From: Trichoplusia ni
Lineage: Eukaryota > Arthropoda > Insecta > Lepidoptera > Noctuidae
Direction: 5' to 3'
Assembly: GCF_003590095.1 (NCBI RefSeq)
Contig: NC_039482.1
Location: forward strand, 4,543,657-4,607,656
DNA: 64,000 nucleotides
The notes below the pieces were generated by a model. It saw only the letters and a list, made by a program, of their open reading frames with translations, was not told the DNA's origin and ran no database searches. Positions 47,199-58,893 of this stretch are shown one piece after another (positions within the stretch are counted from its first letter, which is position 1; each line of letters begins with the position of its first letter). The translations under genes and the position numbers were made by a program.

Positions 47199-48448
47199 AT
47201 GAAAGTCAGAAGACATTTTGAATATGATGGTTGAAACAGGTACTTATAGTATGCGCGAGGAGTTGCAACGTATTGTCATGGACCGACTGGAAAAAGCAGA
47301 TGTCGTAGCACAGCGGTTTAAATTTAGTCAGAAGGAGTCTGACAGTTCCCATTTAAGCCATGGTGCCTATGTGGATTCCTAGGCCGTAACAAAAAAGGTA
47401 GATCTTGTAATAATAATAGTAAAAACTGGAATTGTTTACTATTTAGCGGCTTAAAAGTAGAGGTACGATAATATTGCTTACAGTTTAGGCATTTTTTGAT
47501 TAGTCTTTCTTAATCTCGTACATTTAAATGATTTTTCTTCGTAATACAATGGTCAAACCTATATATTATCTACCAAGCAATCATCGTTCTTTAGCTTCAA
47601 TATTATTTTCTTAATAAAAACTTTCTTTTAAAAATATCAAGTACCGTATCCCACGACACCACAGCCAGAGCCCACCAAGGCGCTAACGAAGATAGCATCA
47701 GTAAGGGGTGATAAAGTGTCACGATACGCACTCGTCACCAGTCGAGTGATTGGCTAATTGTCTGCCTAATGTCATTATAACACCACCATGATAATAATCA
47801 TATGAACAACAAGCATTATGTAAATCAGAATTTATGAATTTTAGTAGGTTTTTGGTTATTATATTAATTTTTCTATGGATGTTGTTCGTAATGCGATGTT
47901 TTGAAGACAGATTGTAGGATTCGTTACAAGATATTAATCATTAAATTACATGCCCTTTAAACAGTTTGGCTGTGGGAACGAGTTTCACTAACATTTATAA
48001 ATTTAAAATTTAGAGTGGTACTAACTATAAAAAATCGAGATTTTAATCGAAACCAACTGTTTGAGTGTGAGTATGTAACATAAATACACACGTCCATATA
48101 CTTTCGCATTTAAATTATTAGTGAGGTTTATTGAAGCTAGATACATTTCGTCACAAGCAAACCCTGAGGAAAAACATTGAAACAGTGGTCATCAGGTTTC
48201 CTGATTCCAGCAAATGTAGCTTTTTTCATTTTAACATATCTACATATTTCATTCATTTGTACCATTATTAGAACTTCTTAAAATGATATTTATCGACAAC
48301 GCTTGTTTTAATGCAATGTCTAGGGGTTGATTCAACACACCCCCTCGCTCTCTGGGGGCGGATCTTATTATATCCAATGATTTCAACACTCGGGGTGTTT
48401 GTAGTTCATAGGATAACATGGTTTATTAATTTTAAGCATTTTGTTTGT

Positions 48449-48635
48449 GGGTTGAAGTTCTTTGGTGTATCATGTAGCGATCTGTTTTGAATTTGAGTTG
48501 AATGCTTTCGGAAAACCGAATGCACCAACCAAATGCGAACGGAAAGCAATTGCGGGTTGAAGTTCTTTGGTGTATCATGTAGCGATCTGTTTTGAATTTG
48601 AGTAGAATGCTTTCAGAGAACCGAAGAGCAAATCA
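48449..48635 (+). repeat. 105-bp tandem duplication
   Basis: GGGTTGAAGTTCTTTGGTGT begins at 48449 and again at 48554. The first 50 bases of the two units are identical, and the match then continues with scattered changes (ATGCTTTCGGAAAACCGAA versus ATGCTTTCAGAGAACCGAA). Confidence 0.85.
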
Positions 48636-49210
48636 AAAATTGGAAACGAATTATTCAGTATGTGTGTGTCTATCTACTAGCTACACTCAGATTCTTTGTA
48701 GAGTCGGCCATTTTTCGTTATTAAAATACTTAGCATTTGTTTACCCTAATTCTAGAAGACTGCCACGATTCGGACAACAACATTCGATGATGTTCACTGT
48801 AATACTAAAAGAAACATTGTCTGACTTTGTCTCACTGAAAGGCAAAAGTTCTTAAATGTTACGCAAATCATTCAATTTATTTGAATACACCATTGCATTC
48901 AGCAAATAAAAACTTTTACCCGTTGCCTTATAATCTACGTGTAAAACGTAGACGTAACGTACGAGTGTGTGTGTGTGTGTGTATTTGAGAAAAAAAATAT
49001 GTTTGAAATGAGAACACGTTCAAAAATCTTAATTTATACTTAGGGCTGTCACACATCTAGTCTTGAAACAAGTTACATTAAATACGACTGGCACTCTCTC
49101 GCGAATTGTGACAGGAAGTGGAAATAGGATTAATTTAATGCTACCCGCCTTCCGATCGCCGGCTAGTGTAGGAGGCAAGAGATAGAATTGTTACGTCATA
49201 TTTATATTTA

Positions 49211-49228
49211 ACTTGGGCTCCTGGACTA
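49211..49228 (-). promoter_or_regulatory. TACCAGG motif site (moderate)
   Basis: TAGTCCAGGAGCCCAAGT. Confidence 0.3.
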
Positions 49229-50386
49229 AGTTGGTACAACAGTTTCTTTAAGCTAAGTTGTGGAAAATGATTGTTGTTTGTAAAGGTATATCAGGGGCAG
49301 ATAAAAAATTAAATTAAATAAATTTCTTTAATGATATATTGTCCAATAATAATGAAGTTTTTTAAATGTAATGGGTTTATCCTTCACCTTACTGCAGGAA
49401 AATATATACGTTTAAAATATGCTTAATAACGGGAAATAAATCTGCCAAACATTAACATAAATACACTGTAACGCCATTCTAAAATCCAGATTCTTATAAT
49501 TTTGGCAATTGCCTACAAACTTGTATTTAATTCTTCATCATAATGACCTATTATATCTACCTGTTTTCCATTATATTACAGTCTTAATGTCTACATTTGA
49601 ATAAGTAATCATAATGACGACATCTATCACATAATAAGAGTCATTTACATAACATTAATTCATTTTATTTCACTTTCAACTATAAAAATAAAAATGTATG
49701 CAATCACTCACAAAAAGCAATATTAAAAATAAAATCTGTCCGCGAACATGATTCAAACATTCTAAATTCGAATGTCCGCCACGAATGACAGCTGTCAAAG
49801 CTGTGTCATGGCGGCGCAAGATGGCGTCCGGTTACCGTCGATCTCGCGCGCAAACCGTGACCGCTCCGGACACACACAAAATGACTATTAAATCATTTCC
49901 GATCTTTAAAATAGCAAATAGAATGTGTCATCTAGTTTCAAAATGAATTATGTTTGAATAGAAATGACGATGCATTTAAATCCATTGTTTAAAACTTGAT
50001 TATGTATCTACAAATGTAATCAAATACTTTAAAATGATTTTTATCTTCATAATGAAAAGAAATAGTAATTCTAAATCGCTTTTTCTTTAAGTTACACAAC
50101 AAAAAAAAAACGAAACCGCTCCAATAATTTTCAATCTAAATTAATACCTATGATAATATTTCAAACGAGCAAACTAACAACTTGAACAGTCATAGACAAT
50201 GCCTAATTGTTGCGAAATCACAAAGTAATACAATACTTTAAAGTTTTAGAAAACTGCGGGACAAAATCAAAGGATTTGAGGCGTGACTGAAATGGATATC
50301 ACAGACAGAGCACGTCGTGTTATGACGGCTACCAATGTGACGTGCGAGATTTTAGTCGCGTTCGAAAACAAAAGAACTGTTCGCAG

Positions 50387-50405
50387 TTATGGGAGCCTGG
50401 TACTT
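50387..50405 (-). promoter_or_regulatory. TACCAGG motif site (strong)
   Basis: AAGTACCAGGCTCCCATAA. Confidence 0.5.
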
Positions 50406-51409
50406 AATTGTAATATAATTATTGTTATAATTAAATACTAAAAGATTAATTTAATATTCTATTTGTTTATAAACTTGCATATTTAAAAACCTTTAAGTTC
50501 GATTCGAACTCGTGACGATGAGGGTTCCGTACAAATTGAACTCATCCATCATCTTCATCAGCTCCAGCTGCTGCCAGCCATTTTGCGCAATCTTCATCAA
50601 CTGGATGCAAAAAAGGTCGTTCATCAAATTTTAAAATGTAAAAAATCAAGAAAAGGTAAAAAAATAATTCATTCTTGCTACATACTATCTGCAGTCAAAC
50701 TCCTTGTAATCGGCCATTTTTCTTTATTAAAATATTCAGCACATGTTTACCCAGATTCCTGAACACGCCACCATTCGGCCAGATTATTAAAAGCCCGGTT
50801 CAAGTATTAAACCTAAAAGAAAGAACATTCTCAAATATACCCATTACCACGAATCACACCACACTACATCCACGTACTAAAATAATCAAAAAACAAAAAT
50901 GAGCGTAAAACAAAAATACTAGAAGCACACCATGCTTTGATTAAGTCAGCGTGCGCGTGTAACTAAAAATTATTGTAATTTACAAACATACGTTGAACAT
51001 AAGTTCAGTAGCAGTATCCGTTTATAACTCCGGTACAAAAAGAGGAGATTGCGCGCGCTACTAATTTGTTGATTTAACGAATAATTGGCCGACAATGTTA
51101 ATTAGGGTTGGTTGATGTTAGAAAAGAGGATTTCTTGACTTTGCTTGAGAATTATTAATTTTGAGTGGGAATTACGAGTTGAGTGTAGATGGCGTAAAAC
51201 AACCGGTCATGTGCTAAGACTCAGGGTACTAATAGAATGAAAAAAAAAATGGTTTGGTGCTAGTCTAGTTTTATTGGTCGTATCATCATTTATCATGTCA
51301 TGTGAACACGTTTACGTGATAATAATATGTCCATTACAACCGCTGCTTAACATTCATTTCGAATTTATAGTAAGTATTTGTTGTTATAGCAGCAGCAGCA
51401 CAAATTTTG

Positions 51410-51515
51410 AATGTCTAGCTATTACGGTTCATGCTATGCATCCCGATGACGGACAGATAGATAGACGGACGGAAAGCGGTGCTTAATGATAGAGTCCCAT
51501 TTTTACCCCTTAGGT
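51410..51515 (-). repeat. dispersed repeat, reverse copy of the GTTCCGTA/ACGGAACC family
   Basis: On the plus strand: ATTACGGTTCATG, GATGACGGACAGATAGATAG and ATAGAGTCCCATTTTTACCC. Confidence 0.45.
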
Positions 51516-53229
51516 ATGAAACTCCAAATAGGTGAGTACCTGTTGTTATGACCTTAACCTCTATGAATTGGGAATGCCAATACGAACGATCATCTTTAAG
51601 TGGACAAGCATCCAAAAGACTATCATCCTACTATCATTGCCACGAAAACGTAATTCCTTATCCATCTTCCACGTGGTAAGAGGAAGTGGTATGCTTCCAC
51701 TATTTCTTTGCTGTAAAAGAAACAATACGTGTAGTAATGTGACAAGAAAATAAGTTTAATTTTTAAAAAAAAAAATGCAGAGAAATAATATCTCGTGTGA
51801 TGTCACTTACTAGTATGCTTTTTACTAGCAAATGATGTTAATAGCCCCCACTACCATACATTTCATCATCTCTAGTGCTTTTAATCTTTCTATCTTTTTA
51901 ATCATGTCCAAAACCAAAAATATGTATTCAATATTTTTGAAAAACCAATCTGACAGACAACTTAGATTTTTTTAGTCAAATACCCTATTACCGATTATGA
52001 AAAGAGATCTCATAAAATTGTTTCAGTGTAAACCCTAGCGTGAACTAAATTGTTATGTGTTAATATCGATATTTTTAGTAGTTAGACACAATAAGCTCGC
52101 TGCATATGCTGTTAACATATTCTTTATTGACTTTAATTGGCAGGCGTTTGTTGATCAACACTTCTCATTAGCTCTGAAGTACTGCAATATATACTTATAC
52201 AGGGCGATGTTTTGAATTAGTACAACACAAACGGGGCATGAGAGAGCGTTTCAAGTATGCAGAAATTTAATTTACGTATGCTAAAATGCTACTTACATTT
52301 TAAGACTTTGTTTTATGAGTCTGTCGCAACTTGCCAATTTAAAAAATAGAGACAAAAGTTTTTTTGGTTTGAACATACTGAAATGTCTTTATTGGGTCAT
52401 TGGTGACAATGACGTTTTAATGTCTAAATAATTCTACTTAAAAATAACAGGGACCCTGAAATTTGACACTTCAATTTTAATTCAGTGATAATTTGAAAAC
52501 ATAGCAGGACTATTATAAGTGCTAATAAGTCCTAATGTTTAGGACTGACATTGCTCTGGAAACAGAGTTTACTAACTTTATTTAGTGCAAGAAATAGGCT
52601 TTCTGTAAAAATAACTTTGTAGAAGAAGTATTTTTGTATTATTTAATTATTTAGTTTTAAACCTCTCCTTCGCAATGATGTCTCCTCAAAGGATACAGCA
52701 AAATGAAGTGACACTAATTTGTATTAATGATGTGTCATTAAAAAGAAAGCAATGCAAGTGATGAGTTCACTCAGAATTGAGATAAAATCCTGCTTGGTTG
52801 AATATAAACTCCTTAGTGTTATAAATGAATCAAATTGGACACTTTGCTTTGTGTTTTTGTTATACTTTCGTTTTAAACTGACCTTGTTAAATATAAGGAA
52901 GTTTTGGATAAATAAATTGAATAATTAAGGACATTTTATAGTAACTAATTGCACGTAAGACTTAATTAAATTTCGCTTTAGTCATCTATGAAAATATATC
53001 ATTTTGTTTTTTTTTGTAAAGTTAATTTTGGCTCAAAAAATATTCAAGGCGATTTTTATTGAATCAGTAGCATTTTTTGCTATATCTTATAAGATAAGCT
53101 ATAATATCTTCAAAAACCACACCCTACAAAGAGATTAAAAATAAATTCACAACAGCAATCTCGATTGATTATTAAATAATTGTAAAAAATTGGTTAAACC
53201 TTGTGTTTGTCATCCGTTTTAGAGGTTAC
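51516..53229. other. gene-free stretch
   Basis: AT-rich; no feature recognised. Confidence 0.4.
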
Positions 53230-53248
53230 TGGTACTAGGGCAGCATAT
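53230..53248 (+). promoter_or_regulatory. TACCAGG motif site (strong)
   Basis: TGGTACTAGGGCAGCATAT. Confidence 0.45.
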
Positions 53249-53752
53249 ATCGCGATGACAGCATTGTACGTCGTTTAATATCAATTAGTTTTGCAGTAAC
53301 GAGGCGATGCACCGCACTGCTAAAAATTAATTTATTACGCGGCACTCGCACGCGCTTGTCTTGTGACTGATCACATAATTTGCATGTCTTGGTGATGAAT
53401 TGAATATTTTTATGATGTTCCCATTGTTTTAATTGTTGTGGTAAAATAGTTTGCTTTAATATTTTGGACATTTTTAATGCATAATTTTTTTGAGAAGTCC
53501 GTTTCTTATTTTGCATTTTAATTTGTCCATCGTAAAGTAAATTGTTATAATTTTATTATTGGTTTTTATTACTTAATTCATTTTAATTTTCTTTGATTGA
53601 TTAACCTTAACCTACTTTTTCAATGGTTTATCTAAGACCAACCACGATTGCTGAAATGAGCATCATCAATGATGATTGTATTGATGATTTCATCCTTAGT
53701 CATCACCAAATAGGCAAACATTACGATGTATTCCATATTATAGGTATAAGTG

Positions 53753-53771
53753 AAGTACCAGGCGTGCAGAA
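53753..53771 (+). promoter_or_regulatory. TACCAGG motif site (strong)
   Basis: AAGTACCAGGCGTGCAGAA. Confidence 0.5.
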
Positions 53772-53876
53772 AACAAGAGGAAGCGTAAATAGGTGTGAGA
53801 CTCAGACCATCCGGCCCGTCGCGTTAATAGCGCAAGTCTGGCGCAAGTTATATGCAATGTGGACAACTATAATTGA

Positions 53877-53894
53877 TTTATCGTTCCCTGGTAG
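53877..53894 (-). promoter_or_regulatory. TACCAGG motif site (moderate)
   Basis: CTACCAGGGAACGATAAA, 105 bases from the site at 53771 and facing it. Confidence 0.35.
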
Positions 53895-54889
53895 ATGGTG
53901 TCATTTGTAGAAATAGTGGTGACGAATATTTATGCTAACCTTAGCGTCAAAACCAGAAAATTTGATGGGACTTTTTGATACCGCGACTTCTGGATACCCT
54001 AAGAATTTAGAGAAAAATATTTTAAGTGATATCATATCCCTTTAATTTGATATCATTTTTATCAAAATTAGATTTCATTTAAGACAAATCTATTTTCAGT
54101 ATATCTTAAAAATATTTCAAGCTGTTAATTAAAATAAAATTTTGTAAAGCTATTAACGCAAATTCTATTTTGCGGGCTTTCAAAAGCTACACCGATAAAC
54201 CATTTCTTTCCAAGCAGTCGTTATTTTTAAGACTCCTTCACTCGTGAGAAACCCGCTACCTCTTATGCTGTCGACTACAATTTTGCCCAAATTAATCGCT
54301 CAGCCCAGCTTGATGAGGCGACTAGACGCTGTAACAGACGATCACGTGCAATGCAAATGGAAACGGCCTTTACTGTTTTAATTTAAACTAATGTTTAGCT
54401 AGTTTAGTTGAATTTACGAAGCGAATGTTGCTGAATGCGTTTGTTACTGCGTTCTATATGCAATTGTTTATGGACAATGAATAATTAGTGTTTTAAGTGA
54501 CTAGATGACTGCTTTCCCAAAGCGGTGGTCGGATTGGGGATTTCGATTATGTTAAATGTTAGTTTGATTCTTTATTTATTCACCAGAAATGAATCTACTC
54601 ACGTCATACTTTTTGTTTATAGTTTACTTAATGCCTATGCTATTCTTAAATTGTCCTGCTTTTTTCAGCTAGAACTAGTCCAATTTATTTAAAGACTAAG
54701 ATGTGGTCCGTCAGGTTTTTTTTTCTAACAATAATAACGTACCTCTTGTGTTTCGGTTCAAGATCTAGCTAAATGACATAATTAAAAACAGTATTTAAGT
54801 AATATAAGATGGATGGACATTGTGTTTATTATCGATCACCTATTTTTTCTCAAGAAAAAGAAGTTAACCCCATCGATACAGTTTTCTCA

Positions 54890-54908
54890 AAGTACCAGGC
54901 GCGCATAA
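54890..54908 (+). promoter_or_regulatory. TACCAGG motif site (exact consensus)
   Basis: AAGTACCAGGCGCGCATAA, at the left edge of a CpG-rich islet. Confidence 0.55.
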
Positions 54909-55030
54909 CTCGGCGGGAGATCGATACAACACCTGTGCGTCGCCATGGCAACGCCGAGGGCGCCACCCGATACCAGCGCGTAATTTGAAATCCGAAACGC
55001 GGCGATAATGTCTGCGTTGCGCGTGCCACT
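54909..55030. promoter_or_regulatory. CpG-rich islet with X-box-like site
   Basis: GTCGCCATGGCAAC at 54939-54952 differs by one base from the RFX X-box GTTGCCATGGCAAC. GAGGGCGCCACCC follows (CTCF-like on the minus strand), and GATACCAGCGCGTAA at about 54970 resembles the TACCAGG motif. Confidence 0.4.
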
Positions 55031-55619
55031 ATTTCGGACCAAATTACGAGTGATTTCGAAAAGGGGGATGTTTTAGTATAATTAAGGGTGTATTCCGGTG
55101 TATCCTGTCTCGTTTAAAATATTGTAAAAGTAGAATGAGATAAAACATGCTGCGAAACATTTTTCATTCGAAATTGTCTCATTAAAAAGTTTACAAGATG
55201 ATTGGAAGGCAGAAAAATAATGAGCATTTATAGAAAAGAGTAACCATCTAGACGGCATCAATTTATGGAGTATCATTTTATTGTTTAACTTCAAATCTAT
55301 AACTACTGCAAATTTTAAAAAAAATCTACTTGTACTAAAATTGACATCAAAGAACAAGCAATCAGTACTTGCTCTTGTGAACTATGTAACAACAAACCCC
55401 TTTATAAAGACAATTTACTTAAAGTGGCATTGCATTACAGTCTACTTAACATAGTATCTGTAACAATTTAAAGTATCATTTAAATAACAATGATACGTAT
55501 TAGGTAATATCAGTTAGCTTGTATCATATTCGGCTAACCTAAAAAGCTAAACTGGGCAAATTGGACCCGCGCATGCGTATTCCGCGACTGCCGAGCCGAT
55601 ACAATTAACTTGTCATAAT

Positions 55620-55638
55620 TTATGCTCTCCTGGTACTT
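55620..55638 (-). promoter_or_regulatory. TACCAGG motif site (strong)
   Basis: AAGTACCAGGAGAGCATAA. A CpG-richer patch lies at 55565-55605. Confidence 0.5.
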
Positions 55639-55652
55639 TCTAGGTTAAAAGT

Positions 55653-55670
55653 ATGGCTGCTTTCCTGGTA
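55653..55670 (-). promoter_or_regulatory. TACCAGG motif site (moderate)
   Basis: TACCAGGAAAGCAGCCAT, 33 bases from the strong site and in the same direction. Confidence 0.35.
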
Positions 55671-56163
55671 AAAAAAATCCTGAAAAAAAGGGTTCAGCTT
55701 AATATGAGTTAAATTTCCGAAAAGTTAAACAATTCCGAGAGTCATGATAGAAAACTGATGGATAGTAATAATTTGATAATGATTTTCCCAAATTTAATTT
55801 GTCACAACGAAAGCTAGATGTAAAAAAAGCTTTGGAAAAATCAAGTAAACCGAATATATAAAATTATTTAAGCAGAAGTTTTGACAAAGATAAACAATTA
55901 AAACTGATCCTGGTCCTTATATCCTCCCGTAAGTAACCCAGAATGCAGTTTCAAAGTTTTAACACACAACGCCTGTTAATCGTCTGCCAGACAAAGCATG
56001 TTAATAATAATTAACCCACACATTTTGCAATATTAATTGATGCAACATGCCATTGCCGCTGGCGTTAATTCTCCACTATGATATATGCACCGTTAAAATA
56101 GACATCTGTTAATTTGTCGAATGTACTGCGACATGAGTTATTGCAATTGACATTATTTGTATA

Positions 56164-56553
56164 CTAGCTGTTGCTCGCGGCTTCGCCTGGCTGATGTCAG
56201 AAGCTGCAAAATCATTTCCCCTTAAACGCAGTTAGATGATGAAATGTGTTAATCCAAAGTGTCAGCTGCGTCTATGGAAAATTTCATCAAAACCGGTCCA
56301 GTCGTCACACCCAGACACAGGGCAAATGATCGTGCTCATCACACAAACATTTGTCCTGGGTGGGGAGTGGGGACGAGGCCAGGACATCCAGTGAGGGCCA
56401 CTAACCACCAGTCCAACAGACATTCAAATGTATCCTACATGTCAATCCAAGCTGTCAGCTACCTCCATACCGAATTTCATGAAAATCGGTCCTGTCGTTT
56501 TCGAGAAAAAGTAACAAACATACACACATACTTTCGCATTTATATTATTAGAG
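56164..56553 (-). mobile_element. Helitron carrying SINE-derived sequence and an internal duplication
   Basis: The plus strand begins A|CTAGCTGTTGCTCGCGGC (complement of the 3' end) and ends CTTTCGCATTTATATTATTAG. Between about 56315 and 56405 there is sequence like the SINEs at 29465 and 63598 (CACACAAACATTTGTCCTGG). Similar blocks flank it: GTGTCAGCTGCGTCTATGG at about 56258 and GCTGTCAGCTACCTCCATAC at about 56451. Confidence 0.6.
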
Positions 56554-57391
56554 TGATGTATGTAATTACGTGCAGTACAGACGCAATAGCCGAGGTGATA
56601 CCGCCAGCTCTTCGAGTGTTATTAGTTCATGATATTATTTGATGTAGCACATGTTTTATGACAGTGTTTCTATCAAATACACCTGGGCGCCGATTCTGCT
56701 ATCTTACAATGGCGGATGAATGAATGGCAATTGGATTAAATTTGAAATGATGCCTATTCTCTTTAGCATTTTACCAATACAAATATTGAAAGTCGATTGT
56801 ATTAAAAATCAAAAGTTTTTATTTTAAGTAGGCCGTTTTCAGGCTCTTTCAAAACGTTAAAGTGATGGCTCTAGTTGCGCGGTTCCAAAGTGTCACTCTT
56901 ATGGAGAAGAACCAGCAAGAAACTCCATGAGTTACTCTTTCGATTTTTAGCGGACAGCGCTATTATTATTGACATAAAGCTGTGGTTTTCTTTAGATTCT
57001 TGTTGTTTTAAGATCAAAAAGCAAGTCACCATGACAGTTGCAAAGGTAAAGTGTTACAATTACGGCTTACATTATCTTCTTGGTCATTTCTATGATTCAC
57101 TATGATTTAGAAGAAAGATATGTAGTAGCTTGGATAGAAGCAGAGTAGATACCACAGGGTGCAGCCAGAATCTCAAGCATTTGTCTTTGTGATCAGTATT
57201 TCCTTCATATAAATCTATTAATGTAATTGCTATACAATTCTCACACCTAATTAATACACAAAAATCGGCCAAGCTCTATCGAATTAATAAGGTAACTTAT
57301 AACCTTGTGATACATTTTTTTTTTATATAACATAAACTAAATCATTTACTGAAAACGCATGAAATTTTCCATATTAATATATCCTTGAAGA

Positions 57392-57410
57392 TATGTGCGC
57401 CTGGTACTCT
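57392..57410 (-). promoter_or_regulatory. TACCAGG motif site (strong)
   Basis: AGAGTACCAGGCGCACATA. This is the last site before the EPT1 gene. Confidence 0.5.
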
Positions 57411-58836
57411 CTACAAACAATCTATGTATATTTTACAACAATGTAATCGTTCTTGGATATTAGATTATTTTAATGACCCATATTTTAAAAGGTATTTACA
57501 ATCTAATAGTGACTAATTTGTAATCGGTAATCTAGCATAAGGTGACATAAGATAAACTAAACAAAGATAAGACAACGAATATTATTTTACAGACAGGACG
57601 GTTAGATGAAGCCTTACCTCATACCTTATCGCATAGAATATTAAGAAGGTTTTATTTTAAGAACAAAAACGTACAACCGACCCCAAATAATAACCACTGA
57701 GCCAAACTCGATGTCATTTTATGGGTCCAATATTTTTTCACGTAAAAAAAAACATCAAAATCTGTTAATCCAGGCTAAAGTTCTGAAGATACAAAATAAA
57801 ACATGAAAAAATAAACACGAATTTGCAAGAAGTCAGATGAAAAGACGAAGTCAGCAAGCAGTCTATTCAAAAATAATTTATTCAAAATTATAGTTAAATC
57901 TTTTACTTTCGTACTTATTCTATGTTCTATACTTTTCATTTAAACAATTTGACAACAATTGAATTCTACGCTATGGTTACAAAGAAGGTTACATTTCTTT
58001 GGAACAATATCATTAATTGGCAGAATAAAAACAGTCTAATGCTGGTTGCAAATACAAAATTAAAAAAAAAACTTAAAAGAATAAAACACAAGCTTAAAAT
58101 GTGTCACATGTGTTTATTTAACTATTCATTGTCAGACATTACTTATTAGATAAAGCGAATATATTTTTGTACCACAGTTACTGTATTGATAAGTTATCAG
58201 TGTTATAGCAGAAGCCGGCTGGCTTATTCGTAATTTTTACGGTAATAGTTTATTAGTGAAACAGTGTGTGAAATTAAGTGTATAATATTATATACCTAGT
58301 TTCTGTGCCGTGTGAAAAAAGTTGTGAATTCCTTAACATCGTAACTTAATGTGATCATATTCATAATTATTTAACTGTGTTTCCTCTTTATCATATTAAA
58401 TACGTTATAGAGAGAGAAAAAGCAATTGTACTTAAAGTTTTATTATTTTTTATTTTATGAGGAACGTGTCACATATAAACTTTCGTATTAACACTGGGGT
58501 ATTTGAAGCAATAACTAGGATTTGATTAAATATAAATATATATATTATAATTTGAAAGATCAAAAATAACATTTAGTAAAGAGGCCGATAACAATCTCTT
58601 CCGATTCATACAAAAAAATATATAACACAAAGAATTTAAACAGAAACCTCTTTATTTTTAATATTAATTACCATTGTATTTTTTAACTAGTTCCTCATGC
58701 AATATCTAACAAGGTCACATTGTTATATTCTCAACAATTGTCTAATATATGCATGTTTTCAGTATGTGTGAATAGTATTTTTTGTTTGCTATAGTCACTT
58801 ACATAGGAACGTCTAGTGAGCTGTGTTGTGTTCAAA
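57411..58836. other. upstream region of EPT1
   Basis: No coding exon recognised. The 5' UTR and promoter of EPT1 should lie in the right part, but I cannot fix a start site. AATAAATAC-like AT-rich runs are too common to use. Confidence 0.4.
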
Positions 58837-58893
58837 ATGTTTGACTATAAGTATTTATCGAAGGACCATTTAAAAGGATTTAATAAATATAAG
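58837..58893 (+). CDS. EPT1: EPT1 exon 1 (coding part)
   Basis: ATG in TTCAAAATG; 19 codons ending NKYK; donor AAG|GTAAGT, phase 0. Confidence 0.88.

Larger units (their letters stand above)
48640..51409. other. gene-free stretch
   Basis: Contains a (GT)n run at 48965-48982, motif sites at 49211 and 50387, and a CpG-richer islet at 49775-49870 with CATGGCGGCG and AAGATGGCGTCC (YY1/Pho-like). No exon recognised. Confidence 0.4.

Noticed and set aside
20110..49830. Polycomb-type element built on Pho/YY1 GCCAT boxes
   Set aside because: GCCAT and CGCCAT boxes are many, but by my rough estimate not more than expected from base composition.
53623..53910. 95-codon frame overlapping two motif sites
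   Set aside because: No recognised domain; it contains the TACCAGG sites and looks non-coding.
56259..56642. 127-codon frame
   Set aside because: It lies inside the Helitron/SINE composite.
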